NCBI GenBank assembly: GCA_949283235.1 | Contig: CASDRY010000013.1 | Span: 1-43,177, forward strand | Direction: 5' to 3' | Source of the DNA: an uncultured Spirochaetales bacterium | Lineage (GTDB): Bacteria; Spirochaetota; Spirochaetia; Sphaerochaetales; Sphaerochaetaceae | Length of the DNA: 43,177 nucleotides | In this document: positions 24,708-33,842 of the stretch, piece after piece | Numbering within the stretch: the stretch's first letter is position 1 | Layout of the letters: each line of letters opens with the position of its first letter | Program-made: the position numbers and the translations under genes | Notes under the pieces: model-generated | What the model was told of the DNA's origin: nothing | The model's input: the letters and a program-made list of their open reading frames with translations, nothing else | Database searches by the model: none

Positions 24708-25792
24708 TTCTTTTTAACACTGCATGCTATATAAGCTTTTCTTACACTATCAAGAATGGAAGAACGAAGGTTCATCTCCTTGTCCTTATTCAGATCCAGT
24801 GCCGAGACAACACCCGAAAGCCTTCTCATAGCCTCCAGTGCAATCTCCTCAGAAACAAGTCTTATATCATGAATTGAAGAGGCTCTATCCATCCATGAAT
24901 GAAATGAGGCTATTTCGCTATCCGCTTCAGAGCGGACAATGCTGGATATGCTCTCCTTCATCGGCTCTTTAACGCCAAGGTCTGCAATCCTTATGACATT
25001 ATCTGCATCCGGAAGATCATGGGGTGAAGAGAGATCATACATAGGCTTATCTGAAAGAAGGGAAACCTCTTCCTCGGTGAATGTATGATAAAGCCCTGAT
25101 GATGCTGAAATAACCGCATCGGACGATAAAGCTTCCTTCATTCTGTCTTCATACGAAACAGGAATGGCTTTCGGTGGTATCAGGAAGGTCTTTGTTATAT
25201 CCCTCAGCGTCATATGAACTTCATGATTATCAAGAAGGGATGAGGCAATAAGACGCGCTCCCTCTCCAGAACCGACAACGAGAATCCGATGCTGCTTCTC
25301 CAGCTGCTTCACAACAGCATCTATTATCGAACTATCAAAGACACGCAATCTGTATTCAGTATGCATCCTCTTGGAGAAAGCCACAGCCATGTTGAAAAGC
25401 TTATCAAGGTACGGAGAAGATGCCCCGATAAGCCGGGCACACTCTGATGCCTCCCTAAGCTGTCCCTGCACAGTATCTTCTCCGAAGAGCGGAGAAATGA
25501 TACCTGAGGAGAGAAGGAAGATATGCTTTTCCGCATCTTGCCCCTCAATTCCGTATCTGCACTTTGAGACAGCTATTGGATTTAGAGACAGAGCTCTTTC
25601 AAGTATTTCATGAGGAACACTTCCCTCAGAAACTATCTCTGCCCTATCACAGGTGACAAGAAGCACAAAAGGAAAACGAAGGCTCTTCAGCAGCTTCCTC
25701 CCGGACGAGAGCAGAAGTTCATCACCTTTATTCTGCAAATGAGCAAAAAGATTCGTATCAATTGTGAAATCGAGCCCTGTTACATATAGCAT
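24704..25792 (-). CDS. Glutamyl-tRNA reductase-like protein (divergent HemA)
   Basis: 362 residues against about 420 for typical HemA. Recognisable parts: catalytic-Cys motif VTCDRAEI (normal form STCNRxE; Cys kept, Asn to Asp), KHIFLLSSGIISPLFGEDTVQGQLREA (normally SGLDSxVxGExQIxGQxK; the His before it is kept), and NADPH loop VVGSGEGARL. The region after the nucleotide loop and the C-terminal dimer domain are short and divergent. HemA makes glutamate semialdehyde for tetrapyrroles; no other heme gene is nearby. TATCCT lies 6 nt before the ATG. Either a diverged but working enzyme or one with a new role. Confidence 0.75.
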   Translation of the reverse strand: MLYVTGLDFTIDTNLFAHLQNKGDELLLSSGRKLLKSLRFPFVLLVTCDRAEIVSEGSVPHEILERALSLNPIAVSKCRYGIEGQDAEKHIFLLSSGIISPLFGEDTVQGQLREASECARLIGASSPYLDKLFNMAVAFSKRMHTEYRLRVFDSSIIDAVVKQLEKQHRILVVGSGEGARLIASSLLDNHEVHMTLRDITKTFLIPPKAIPVSYEDRMKEALSSDAVISASSGLYHTFTEEEVSLLSDKPMYDLSSPHDLPDADNVIRIADLGVKEPMKESISSIVRSEADSEIASFHSWMDRASSIHDIRLVSEEIALEAMRRLSGVVSALDLNKDKEMNLRSSILDSVRKAYIACSVKKK

Positions 25793-25795
25793 GGA

Positions 25796-25824
25796 TTGAG
25801 GATAGCATAATTTTACTGTAGCAT
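25796..25824 (+). promoter_or_regulatory. Promoter of the response-regulator operon, leaderless geometry
   Basis: TTGAGG (25796-25801), 17-nt spacer and TAGCAT (25819-25824), then 6 nt to the ATG at 25831. Both hexamers match 4 of 6. Confidence 0.6.
25799..25804 (-). promoter_or_regulatory. -10 element, leaderless geometry (HemA-like gene)
   Basis: TATCCT (4 of 6) on the minus strand, 6 nt before the ATG at 25792, within a 38-nt divergent region. Confidence 0.5.
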
Positions 25825-25830
25825 CAGAGT

Positions 25831-26514
25831 ATGAGAATACTCGTTGTTGAGGATGATAAGGATATCAGCACACTAATTGCTTTCCACCTGAAAGCAAATG
25901 GTTTTGAGACAGATACCGCTTCCAATGGGAGGGAAGCTATCGAGAAACTGAAAGCTGGGGGCTACTCCCTAGCCCTTCTTGATATCCTCATTCCTGAGTT
26001 ATCTGGAATAGAAGTACTGAAATATATAAGGACGGGAAGTCCATCGCCTGAGCTTCCTGTAATAATGGCCTCCGCACTCACTGAAGAAGCTGAAATAATA
26101 GCCTCTCTCGAACTTGGCGCTGATGATTACATAACAAAACCATTCTCTCCGAAGATACTGGTTGCAAGAGTCAAATCAGTGATACGAAGAAGCGAGAATA
26201 GAGGAATAAGGGGGGCTGTAAAGACGGAAAAAGGTATTTACCTCGATCCAGGGACAAGAAAATGTACAGTTCTCGATGAGCCTCTTGTTCTAACCGCAAC
26301 CGAATTCGATATGCTCCTAGCACTCATCAGAGAAGGAGGAAGAGTTCTCTCTAGAATGGAAATCATCGAGAAGATAAAGGGAAATGACTACCCTGTGACA
26401 GAAAGATCGATTGATGTACAGATCGCGTCGCTGAGGAAGAAACTCGGAAAGATGGGAAATGCAATAAAAACAGTCTGGGGGATTGGTTACAGATATGCCG
26501 AAGAAGAGGAATAA
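25831..26514 (+). CDS. PhoB/OmpR-type response regulator
   Basis: 227 residues. Receiver domain with acidic pocket VEDDKD, phospho-acceptor Asp51 (LLDILIPE) and Lys103 (ITKPFSP), then a winged-helix DNA-binding domain (about 130-225) with EFDMLLALIREGGRVLSR and VWGIGYRY. It overlaps the kinase gene by 20 nt, so they are a pair. Regulon unknown; the PhoR-like partner suggests phosphate or envelope stress, but no pst genes are nearby. Confidence 0.93.
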   Translation: MRILVVEDDKDISTLIAFHLKANGFETDTASNGREAIEKLKAGGYSLALLDILIPELSGIEVLKYIRTGSPSPELPVIMASALTEEAEIIASLELGADDYITKPFSPKILVARVKSVIRRSENRGIRGAVKTEKGIYLDPGTRKCTVLDEPLVLTATEFDMLLALIREGGRVLSRMEIIEKIKGNDYPVTERSIDVQIASLRKKLGKMGNAIKTVWGIGYRYAEEEE

Positions 26515-27550
26515 CAAGGACAGATACCTCCAGATCATAGAGGCTATGGGAGAAGGAGTTCTCCTGCTTTCAAGAAAACATAGGATAGCTTTAGCAAATT
26601 CGAGCGCTCAGGCAATGCTTGGATTGAATGATTCCATTAAGGGAAAACGCCTTGAGGAGCTCTTCTCAGGATCAGAACTTGGCAACCATGTGGATTCGGT
26701 TTTCAAGGATGGAAAGAAACAGACTTTCAGGATAATGGGCTACCATGATGCCATCGGGGAAGATGCGGTCATGAAAGGCAAAGGACGGGAGAAGCAGTAT
26801 GAGTTCTGCATCACCCTTCTTGATGAGAAATATGCTGTCGCAACATTCAGTGACGTTACAATGCTTGAAAGGCTTGAAATGGTCAGACAGGATTTCGTCT
26901 CGAATGTATCCCACGAGCTGAAAACACCGCTCACTGCGATAATAGGCTTTGCAGAGACCCTTGCTGAAGCAAGTTTATCTGAAGATGAGAGAAAGAGCTT
27001 TGCAAGGATAATCCAGAAGAATGCGAATCATATGCAGGGAATCATCAAGGATCTTCTGCTGCTTACCTCCCTCGACAGAACCGAGATAGCTCCGATGATG
27101 GAGTGCACTACAGATAGAAGGATACTGCAGGATGTCAAAGCGTATACGCAGTACAAAGCTGAGTCGAAGGATATAACTGTGGTATATGAAGCATCTGGAG
27201 AGACAATACTCTGCAATGAATCCCTTGTTGTACAGGCTATGATAAACCTTGTAGTGAATGCCATCTCCTACTCCCCGGAGAATTCCACTGTTACTGTAAA
27301 GACCAGGAAAAAGGGAGATATGCTTGAGTTTGAAGTGAAGGATCAGGGGTATGGAATCTCGGAGGAAGATATACCTAGAATCTTCGAACGCTTCTATCGT
27401 GTTGATAAATCAAGGAGCCGGGAAGATGGAGGAACAGGACTAGGACTCTCGATTGTCCGCCATATCGCGATAATCCACAAAGGCACGATAAAAGCTGAAA
27501 GCAAACTGGGAGAAGGCTCTGTCTTTACACTATCGCTTCCTATCAGCTGA
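26495..27550 (+). CDS. Cytoplasmic PAS sensor histidine kinase (PhoR-like)
   Basis: 351 residues from the ATG at 26495. A PAS-like domain (about 10-120) is followed by HisKA with phospho-acceptor His140 (SHELKTPLTAIIGF), then the ATPase domain with N box, DQGYGISEEDIPRIFERFYR and GGTGLGLSIVR. There is no membrane segment, unlike typical PhoR, so it probably senses a cytoplasmic signal or a partner protein. It overlaps the response regulator by 20 nt, and its 3' end overlaps the convergent gene at 27543 by 8 nt. Confidence 0.92.
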   Translation: MPKKRNNKDRYLQIIEAMGEGVLLLSRKHRIALANSSAQAMLGLNDSIKGKRLEELFSGSELGNHVDSVFKDGKKQTFRIMGYHDAIGEDAVMKGKGREKQYEFCITLLDEKYAVATFSDVTMLERLEMVRQDFVSNVSHELKTPLTAIIGFAETLAEASLSEDERKSFARIIQKNANHMQGIIKDLLLLTSLDRTEIAPMMECTTDRRILQDVKAYTQYKAESKDITVVYEASGETILCNESLVVQAMINLVVNAISYSPENSTVTVKTRKKGDMLEFEVKDQGYGISEEDIPRIFERFYRVDKSRSREDGGTGLGLSIVRHIAIIHKGTIKAESKLGEGSVFTLSLPIS

Positions 27551-28562
27551 CATATGAGAATATGATAGCAGGTGAGAAGGATGAGAAATCCGTTGCTTTG
27601 AAAGTCAGGCCAAATGTACCTGAGAAACCGCTTCCTTCTCCCCTGAGAAAGATATTCACGAAAGCGTTATCTGGATTGAATGAGAAAAGCGTGTGGCTTT
27701 TCTCAAGGTATGACACCGCAAGTGTAAATGATGTTTCCGGCAATAGCTGGAAAGTAAGCTCAGCTTCCGCCTCAACAGATCGGGTATCATCCTCAATAAG
27801 TCCTGTCATTGAAACAGAGCATCGTGGACGGAAGAACCGGAGGTCCCCTGACTCTGTGAACCTTCCAGCGCCCAGTGAAAGCGAAAGCGTCGTAGATTCT
27901 GCAAGGGAATCCCACCCTATATAGATATTCTCATCACGGAGAGTCAGAAGCTCTCCCACATAAATACCGCCGGAGACTGGACCGAATGTGAGGATAGTAC
28001 CTACTCCCACATCGAAGGATTCACTTCCAGATTCCCTTTCAAAGGGAGAGAACAACGCATTGGTGAAGACAGCGCCTACATTGCTTATAGTCTGGTTTTC
28101 CCTGATCATCTTATTTCCGCCGGAAACTCTCATTCCTATTGAAAGATGGGGAACGGAATAAGCCATATCGACTTCGATACGAAGTGCCGAGTGCACATCA
28201 TAAACGGGAGAGTCCTCATCAATACGCTCAAATTCAGTTCCGAAGAACGCTGTCAGAGCGACATAGCGGGCAATGAATGAAGCTTCTATATTCCATTTCT
28301 GATTCTGCAGAAGCGGCATCGGATCAGAACCGAAATCAGATGCTTTCAGGCCATCCGTCCAGGAAAGGGAGATAGCGAAAGGACCTGGCTCGATTTCCAT
28401 CAAAGCAAGTGCAGCAGGATTGGCGAATACATCAGAGAACCTTCCAGTGTAAGAAGCTGAGATGAGAGGACTATCCAGAGGATTCTCATCTGTTATCGTA
28501 AAAGCTGGAAGTGAAACTGTTAGTGTAAACAGCGCAATAAGTACCAATGCCAATCGCTTCAT
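27543..28562 (-). CDS. Putative outer-membrane protein of unknown function
   Basis: 339 residues with a clear signal peptide (MKRLALVLIALFTLTVSLPAF, cut near 20) and no lipobox. The mature part begins with FSDVFANPAALALMEI, reminiscent of FadL/PorV-like proteins. It shows alternating hydrophobic beta strands throughout and ends in aromatic-rich strands (FSPAIIFSYVS). I infer an outer-membrane beta barrel; no family recognised. A perfect TATAAT (28571-28576, minus strand) lies 8 nt before the ATG, so the leader is very short or absent. Confidence 0.75.
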   Translation of the reverse strand: MKRLALVLIALFTLTVSLPAFTITDENPLDSPLISASYTGRFSDVFANPAALALMEIEPGPFAISLSWTDGLKASDFGSDPMPLLQNQKWNIEASFIARYVALTAFFGTEFERIDEDSPVYDVHSALRIEVDMAYSVPHLSIGMRVSGGNKMIRENQTISNVGAVFTNALFSPFERESGSESFDVGVGTILTFGPVSGGIYVGELLTLRDENIYIGWDSLAESTTLSLSLGAGRFTESGDLRFFRPRCSVSMTGLIEDDTRSVEAEAELTFQLLPETSFTLAVSYLEKSHTLFSFNPDNAFVNIFLRGEGSGFSGTFGLTFKATDFSSFSPAIIFSYVS

Positions 28563-28596
28563 CGTTCCAGATTATATCAGATTGAGAGCATTGTGC

Positions 28597-28602
28597 TATA
28601 CT
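28597..28602 (+). promoter_or_regulatory. -10 element, leaderless geometry (dinB)
   Basis: TATACT (5 of 6) lies 6 nt before the ATG at 28609. No ribosome site. Confidence 0.6.
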
Positions 28603-28608
28603 CTGGAT

Positions 28609-29769
28609 ATGGGCGAAGTATTCTTCCACATTGATCTAGACGCATTCTTTGCATCGGTAGAAATACTCGATAACCCCCAATACAAAGGAAAACCGCTCAT
28701 AATAGGAACTCCAGGACCAAGACACGTCGCCTCTACATGCTCATACGAAGCCAGAAAGTATGGAGTACACAGCGCAATGCCTATGACAACCGCGCTGCGG
28801 CTATGTCCAGATGCTATATGTGTTCCAGGAAGGATGAAAAGATACTCAGAAATGAGTAAGCGTGTTATGAGCATAATCAGGGACTTCGCCCCAGGTTTTC
28901 TTCAGGTATCTGTCGATGAGGCATTTCTAGACCTGACAGGAATGGAAAGAATCTACCCTCTCCCAGGAAAAGCTGCCAGAAAGCTCAAAGCCATGATACT
29001 CTCCGAGACAGGACTTACAGTCTCAATAGGAGTTGCCTCTTCCAGATTCATTGCAAAACTGGCCTCTGATTACAGAAAGCCAGATGGTCTTACAATCGTT
29101 CCGCATGGGAAGGAAGAGCTTTTTGTTGATACTGTGGGGCTTAAGAAGCTCTGGGGTATCGGGGATTCCACTCTCAGAAGCCTGGAGAAAAGAGGAATAA
29201 CGACTACAGGGACACTTAGGAGATACCCGCTTGAGGAACTTGTAAGATTTTTCGGTGAAAGCAATGGAACATATCTATATAAAATAGCAAGGGGTATTGA
29301 TCCTGGAATTTACCAGGGAGAGGCAAAATCGAGATCAATCTCCACGGAAGAGACTTTCTATCCAGATGTATATGGTTTTGATGCCCTCGATAGCTCACTT
29401 TTAGAGATGTCGCAGGAAGTCATGTTCAGAGCCCTCGATGAGAAAAAAGTACCACGTACAGTAGGAATAAAACTGCGTTATGGAGACTTTACCACAACAT
29501 CAGTGCAGACTACCCCATCAAAGCCTATCTACTCCTCTACAGATGTATTTGAAATAGCGAAACAGCTTCTGAGAGAGCGCTATAGCGGAGATGGAGTGAG
29601 GCTATTAGGCGTGGTCCTCTCCGGAATCTATGATGGAGAGGATGTTGAGCAGAGAGATTTCTTCTCTGACAAGGAAGAGAAGGAAAGAAAGCTAGAGAAG
29701 ACGATACTCTCCCTTTCACAGAAAGGATCGAGGATAGTTAAGGCAAGGAACCTTTCCCAGAAGCAATGA
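28609..29769 (+). CDS. dinB: DNA polymerase IV (Y-family)
   Basis: 386 residues from the ATG at 28609; longer starts upstream run antisense through the previous gene. Error-prone translesion polymerase. Catalytic carboxylates in FFHIDLDAFFASVE (Asp9) and SVDEAFLDLTG (Asp103, Glu104), steric-gate aromatic at Phe13/14, YEARKYGVHSAMP (about 46-58), and helix-hairpin-helix segment VGLKKLWGIGDSTLRSLEKRGI. The little-finger domain follows. A C-terminal clamp-binding peptide is not obvious. No LexA-type box identified. Confidence 0.93.
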   Translation: MGEVFFHIDLDAFFASVEILDNPQYKGKPLIIGTPGPRHVASTCSYEARKYGVHSAMPMTTALRLCPDAICVPGRMKRYSEMSKRVMSIIRDFAPGFLQVSVDEAFLDLTGMERIYPLPGKAARKLKAMILSETGLTVSIGVASSRFIAKLASDYRKPDGLTIVPHGKEELFVDTVGLKKLWGIGDSTLRSLEKRGITTTGTLRRYPLEELVRFFGESNGTYLYKIARGIDPGIYQGEAKSRSISTEETFYPDVYGFDALDSSLLEMSQEVMFRALDEKKVPRTVGIKLRYGDFTTTSVQTTPSKPIYSSTDVFEIAKQLLRERYSGDGVRLLGVVLSGIYDGEDVEQRDFFSDKEEKERKLEKTILSLSQKGSRIVKARNLSQKQ

Positions 29770-29771
29770 TA

Positions 29772-29791
29772 AGCCTTTCAAGAAAAAGGCT
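29772..29791 (+). terminator. Weak hairpin after dinB
   Basis: AGCCTTT/AAAGGCT with a 6-nt loop (29772-29778 and 29785-29791), no T tract. It abuts the promoter of the next gene. Confidence 0.4.
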
Positions 29792-29798
29792 ATGATGC

Positions 29799-29804
29799 TA
29801 TTCT
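29799..29804 (+). promoter_or_regulatory. -10 element, leaderless geometry (trmL operon)
   Basis: TATTCT (4 of 6) lies 6 nt before the ATG at 29811. No ribosome site. Confidence 0.55.
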
Positions 29805-29810
29805 TTCCAC

Positions 29811-30311
29811 ATGCTTAATATCGCGCTCTTCCATCCTGAGATACCGCAGAATACAGGGAATATCGCACGAACATGTGCGGTAAGTGGAGCACACCTTCAT
29901 CTTGTACGCCCTCTAGGATTCGATATATCAGAAAAGAGCGTCAGACATGCGGGCCTCGATTACTGGAATGAAGTAGATATAACAATATACGATTCCATAG
30001 AGGATTTCATGAAAGAACATAGCGGCGATGAGCTATGGTTCTTCTCTAAAAAAGGCAGGAAAGCATATACGGAAGTCTCTTTTGATGAGAAAGATGTATT
30101 TCTTATCTTCGGACAGGAAAGCACAGGGCTTGATGAAGAGCTTCTTAGAGCATACCCTGACAGGGTGCTGAGGATACCTATGAAACATGGCGTAAGGTGT
30201 CTTAATCTATCAAACAGCGTTGCGATTGCAGCATATGAATACTACAGACAGCTAGGTTTCCCAGGTTTTGAGACAAAATGGGAAGGTAGCTTGAATGGGG
30301 AGGAGTTATGA
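29811..30311 (+). CDS. trmL: tRNA (cytidine/uridine(34)-2'-O)-methyltransferase
   Basis: 166 residues, the single-domain SPOUT form. N-terminal NIALFHPEIPQNTGNIARTCAVSG and C-terminal knot motifs FGQESTGLDEELL and PMKHGVRCLNLSNSVAIAAYE match TrmL, which methylates the wobble base of tRNA-Leu. First gene of an operon that continues with proC (ATGA overlap). Confidence 0.92.
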   Translation: MLNIALFHPEIPQNTGNIARTCAVSGAHLHLVRPLGFDISEKSVRHAGLDYWNEVDITIYDSIEDFMKEHSGDELWFFSKKGRKAYTEVSFDEKDVFLIFGQESTGLDEELLRAYPDRVLRIPMKHGVRCLNLSNSVAIAAYEYYRQLGFPGFETKWEGSLNGEEL

Positions 30312-31105
30312 GGATTTCTGTCATTGGCTGCGGAAACATGGGAAGCGCGATAGCTTCCGCTCTAGCAGATTCGGAATGGGAAGTCTCCGTCTACGATAAA
30401 GCAAGGGAAAAAGCAGAAGCCCTGCAGAGTGAGAAAGGCGTTGCCATACTGGATTCTCTTGAAGAGGCAAGCGGGAGCGGTGCAATCATACTAGCTGTGA
30501 AGCCTCAGGTGCTTCCATCGCTTTATGAAAGCCTCAAGGAAGTTGAGACAGGTCTCTGGATTTCAATTGCAGCAGGAGTTCCGCTTTCTGTTCTTGAAGA
30601 CCATATCGGAACAGAGAATGTAGTGCGCTTCATGCCTAATATCGGAGCTAAATCCAGAAAATCGGTAACAGCTATAGCAGCAGGAAGCGAGGTAAGCATC
30701 GAACAGAAGGATCTGGCCCTTTCCATTGCAGCTTCATTCGGTTCAGCCTACTTAATTCAGGAAAGCCTCTTCCCTGCTTTCATCGGAATTTCAGGTTCCG
30801 GTATCGCCTATTTCTTTGAGATGATGCATCAGATGGCTATGGCTGGAGTGAAGGAAGGAATCCCTTACCCTGAAGCTCTTGCCATAGTCAGGGATACGGC
30901 TGTCAGCGCCGCTGAACTGCAGAAAAGCACAGGTGAGAATGCTATCACACTGGAGACAATGGTCTGTTCTGCAGCAGGTACAACAATAGAGGGAGTGAAA
31001 GCACTCCAGGATGGTGGATTCGCATCCACTGTTATGAACGCAGTTGAAAGCGCTGCCTCAAAGAGCGTAGAACTCGAGACAAAGGCACGCTATGGAGAGA
31101 GATAA
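30308..31105 (+). CDS. proC: Pyrroline-5-carboxylate reductase
   Basis: 265 residues, last step of proline synthesis using NAD(P)H. Rossmann loop GCGNMGSAIASAL (7-19), AVKPQVL strand, and C-terminal family segment AGTTIEGVKALQDGGFAS with GSGIAYFFEM before it. The ATG overlaps the trmL stop and has GGGGAGG upstream. Confidence 0.93.
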   Translation: MRISVIGCGNMGSAIASALADSEWEVSVYDKAREKAEALQSEKGVAILDSLEEASGSGAIILAVKPQVLPSLYESLKEVETGLWISIAAGVPLSVLEDHIGTENVVRFMPNIGAKSRKSVTAIAAGSEVSIEQKDLALSIAASFGSAYLIQESLFPAFIGISGSGIAYFFEMMHQMAMAGVKEGIPYPEALAIVRDTAVSAAELQKSTGENAITLETMVCSAAGTTIEGVKALQDGGFASTVMNAVESAASKSVELETKARYGER

Positions 31106-31107
31106 AG

Positions 31108-32382
31108 ATGATTGATGTAAGAGAACTGAAGACTCGTACCGAAGAAATCAGGAAGAATATCGAGAATCGCTTCATGAATGTCGATCTTGACCAGATTCTG
31201 GCAGATCAGGATAAGCGCTCTGCTTTGATGCAGGAGACAGAGACACTCAGGGCAAAGAGGAATGAAAATGCGCAGAAGATGAAAGGAAAGCTTGATTCTG
31301 ATGCAAGAAAGGCTCTGATAGATGAAGGCAAAGCTATAAAGGATAAACTTACCGAAGTCGAGGCGGAATTCAATGAGATAGATAAGAAATTCATGGATGA
31401 AGCCAGGACAATCCCAAACTATACACATCCAGATGCTCCTATTGGCAAAGAGGATAAAGACAGCCTTGCAATTAAATTCTTCGGAGAACCGACAAAATTC
31501 TCATTCAAGGCAAAGGACCATGTACAGCTCGGAGAGGAACTCGATATCCTCGATTTCGATAACGGCGCGAAGGTAGCAGGACAGAAGTTCTATTATATCA
31601 AGAACAAGGGAGTAATCCTGCAGATGGCATTGGAGCGCTATGCTATGGATATCGTTGTAAAGCATGGCTTCACACCATTCATCACCCCTGATATCGCGAA
31701 GGAAGAAATTCTAAACGGAATCGGGTTCAATCCTCGCGGAGCTGAGTCCAATATCTACACAATTGAAGGAACAGGCACATGTCTTGTCGGAACTGCGGAA
31801 ATCACTCTTGGAGGCTACTACTCCGGAGAGATAATCCCTAAGGATAAGCTCCCTATCAAGATGACAGGGCTCTCTCATTGCTTCAGAAGAGAGGCAGGAG
31901 GCGCAGGACAGTACTCGAAGGGACTGTACCGTGTTCACCAGTTCTCAAAGCTTGAGATGTTTATCTACTGTCTCCCGGAAGAAAGCGACAAATACCATCA
32001 GGAGATTCTCTCCATCGAGGAAGAGATATTCCAGGGACTTGGACTACCCTACCGCATTGTTGATACAGCTACAGGTGATCTCGGAGCTCCAGCTTATCGC
32101 AAATTCGATATAGAGGCATGGATGCCGGGAAGAGGTGACGAAGGAGAATACGGAGAGGTCACATCAACTTCGAACTGCACTGATTATCAGGCAAGGTCAC
32201 TTAATATCCGCTATCGCGATGATGATGGAAAGCCTAAATTCGTCCACATGCTTAATGGAACTGCTGTAGCACTTTCAAGAGCTATCGTCGCAATTCTTGA
32301 GAACTACCAGAATGAGGATGGTTCAATCACTATTCCTCCAGCACTCGTTCCATACTGTGGATTCGATAGGATAACAAAATAA
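31108..32382 (+). CDS. serS: Seryl-tRNA synthetase
   Basis: 424 residues, normal length. N-terminal coiled-coil arm (about 30-100) for the tRNA-Ser long arm, then the class II catalytic core with motif 2 FRREAGGAGQYSKGLYRVHQF and motif 3 LNGTAVALSRAIVAILENY. Begins 3 nt after the proC stop; its TAA overlaps the next ATG. Confidence 0.96.
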   Translation: MIDVRELKTRTEEIRKNIENRFMNVDLDQILADQDKRSALMQETETLRAKRNENAQKMKGKLDSDARKALIDEGKAIKDKLTEVEAEFNEIDKKFMDEARTIPNYTHPDAPIGKEDKDSLAIKFFGEPTKFSFKAKDHVQLGEELDILDFDNGAKVAGQKFYYIKNKGVILQMALERYAMDIVVKHGFTPFITPDIAKEEILNGIGFNPRGAESNIYTIEGTGTCLVGTAEITLGGYYSGEIIPKDKLPIKMTGLSHCFRREAGGAGQYSKGLYRVHQFSKLEMFIYCLPEESDKYHQEILSIEEEIFQGLGLPYRIVDTATGDLGAPAYRKFDIEAWMPGRGDEGEYGEVTSTSNCTDYQARSLNIRYRDDDGKPKFVHMLNGTAVALSRAIVAILENYQNEDGSITIPPALVPYCGFDRITK

Positions 32383-33842
32383 TGAAAGAAAAGAGCGCTC
32401 TTATCACCGATTTCTATGAGCTGACAATGATGCATGGCTACTATCTTGAGCAGCATGACTCGAAAGCTGTATTCGATATGTTCTACCGCAACAACCCATT
32501 CCAGGGAGGCTACACGATCTTTACTGGAATTGAGGAGCTTATAGACAAGCTTGAAGGTCTTAGGTTCAGCGATAGTGATATCGAGTATCTGCGCTCACTT
32601 TCAATCTTCGATGAAGGATTTCTGGAGTATCTGAGGGATTACCGCTTTCATGGGGATGTCTATGCCTTCGATGAAGGCACCCCGGCATTTCCAGGAGAAC
32701 CTCTTATAAGGGTTGAGAGCGATCTGATGGATGCGCAGCTGGTTGAGACTCTTCTCTTGAATACAGTGAATTTCGAAACACTTATAGCAACAAAGGCATC
32801 CCGCATGGTTCTTGCAACCAAGGGCCATGGGAGCATAATGGAATTCGGACTGAGAAGAGCGCAGGGAGAAAACGGAGCGCATTCAGCGTCCCGCGCCTCC
32901 TTTATCGGCGGAACTAAATCCACAAGCAATACATATGCCGGAAAGAAGTTCGGAATACCAGTTTCCGGTACGATGGCCCACTCTTGGATAATGAGCTATC
33001 ACTCGGAGGAAGAGGCATTCAGGAAATTTGTTGAGATATACCCAGATAACGGAATCCTTCTCATTGATACTTATGATACCCTTGGTTCTGGCATAGAGGC
33101 TGCGATCAAGATAGGACTTGAGCAGAAAGCAAAGGGAAAGAGAATCGGTGTCCGTATCGATTCCGGAGACCTTTCATACCTCACAAAGGAAATAAGATCA
33201 CGCCTCGACAACGCAGGGCTGGAAGATGCAACCATCTGTGTCTCCAATGATCTTACAGAGGAAATCATAAGAAGCTTGGTTTCTGATGGAGCTCCTATAG
33301 ATAGCTGGGGAATCGGGACACATCTTGTTACAGGTGGAAACCAGGCCTCACTCAATGGTGTTTACAAGCTTTCCGCAAAGGAAGAGAACGGCGTGATGAT
33401 ACCATGCCTTAAAGTTTCCAACAGCTATGAGAAGACAACTAATCCTGGAATAAAGCAGGTATATAGATTCTTTGATGAGAATGGAGGAGCGCTTGCAGAT
33501 CTCATAACTCTTGCAGATGAGGAGATTGAAAGCGGGAAGAACATAACTTTCTACCATCCATTCTCAACTGCAGATTTCTTCATCATGAAGAAGGGCCGCT
33601 ACTCCACATTCAAGCCAATGCTCACGAAGAAGATGGAGAATGGAAAGCGTATCTCCCCTGCTCCAGAACTGAAGGAAATCCAGAGAAGCTCAGCAGAGAA
33701 ACTTGCAGCTTTCGATAAATCTTATAAAAGGCAGATTAACCCTCATATCTATAAGGTTTCTCTCTCTGAAAAGCTCAGGAATCTCAAAACAGAGCTTCTT
33801 GTTAAGACAAGAACCAAGGAAAGCGAAGTCAAGAATAGCTGA
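32382..33842 (+). CDS. pncB: Nicotinate phosphoribosyltransferase
   Basis: 486 residues. Makes nicotinate mononucleotide in NAD salvage. Family motifs are clear: LTDFYELTMMHGY-like N-terminus, EFGLRRAQG with the following SFIGGTKSTSN, IRIDSGDL and GIGTHLVTGG. Start overlaps the serS stop (TAATG). Cotranscribed with serS and the SDR gene. Confidence 0.94.
   Translation: MKEKSALITDFYELTMMHGYYLEQHDSKAVFDMFYRNNPFQGGYTIFTGIEELIDKLEGLRFSDSDIEYLRSLSIFDEGFLEYLRDYRFHGDVYAFDEGTPAFPGEPLIRVESDLMDAQLVETLLLNTVNFETLIATKASRMVLATKGHGSIMEFGLRRAQGENGAHSASRASFIGGTKSTSNTYAGKKFGIPVSGTMAHSWIMSYHSEEEAFRKFVEIYPDNGILLIDTYDTLGSGIEAAIKIGLEQKAKGKRIGVRIDSGDLSYLTKEIRSRLDNAGLEDATICVSNDLTEEIIRSLVSDGAPIDSWGIGTHLVTGGNQASLNGVYKLSAKEENGVMIPCLKVSNSYEKTTNPGIKQVYRFFDENGGALADLITLADEEIESGKNITFYHPFSTADFFIMKKGRYSTFKPMLTKKMENGKRISPAPELKEIQRSSAEKLAAFDKSYKRQINPHIYKVSLSEKLRNLKTELLVKTRTKESEVKNS

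Noticed and set aside
9476..26212. G6 runs in galE, the flavoprotein gene and the response regulator
   Set aside because: Six bases is too short to stand out as a contingency tract, and all lie deep in conserved housekeeping genes.
28462..28608. Longer start for dinB upstream of 28609
   Set aside because: The extra 49 residues are antisense to the neighbouring signal peptide, do not resemble the family, and lie upstream of the likely -10 element.
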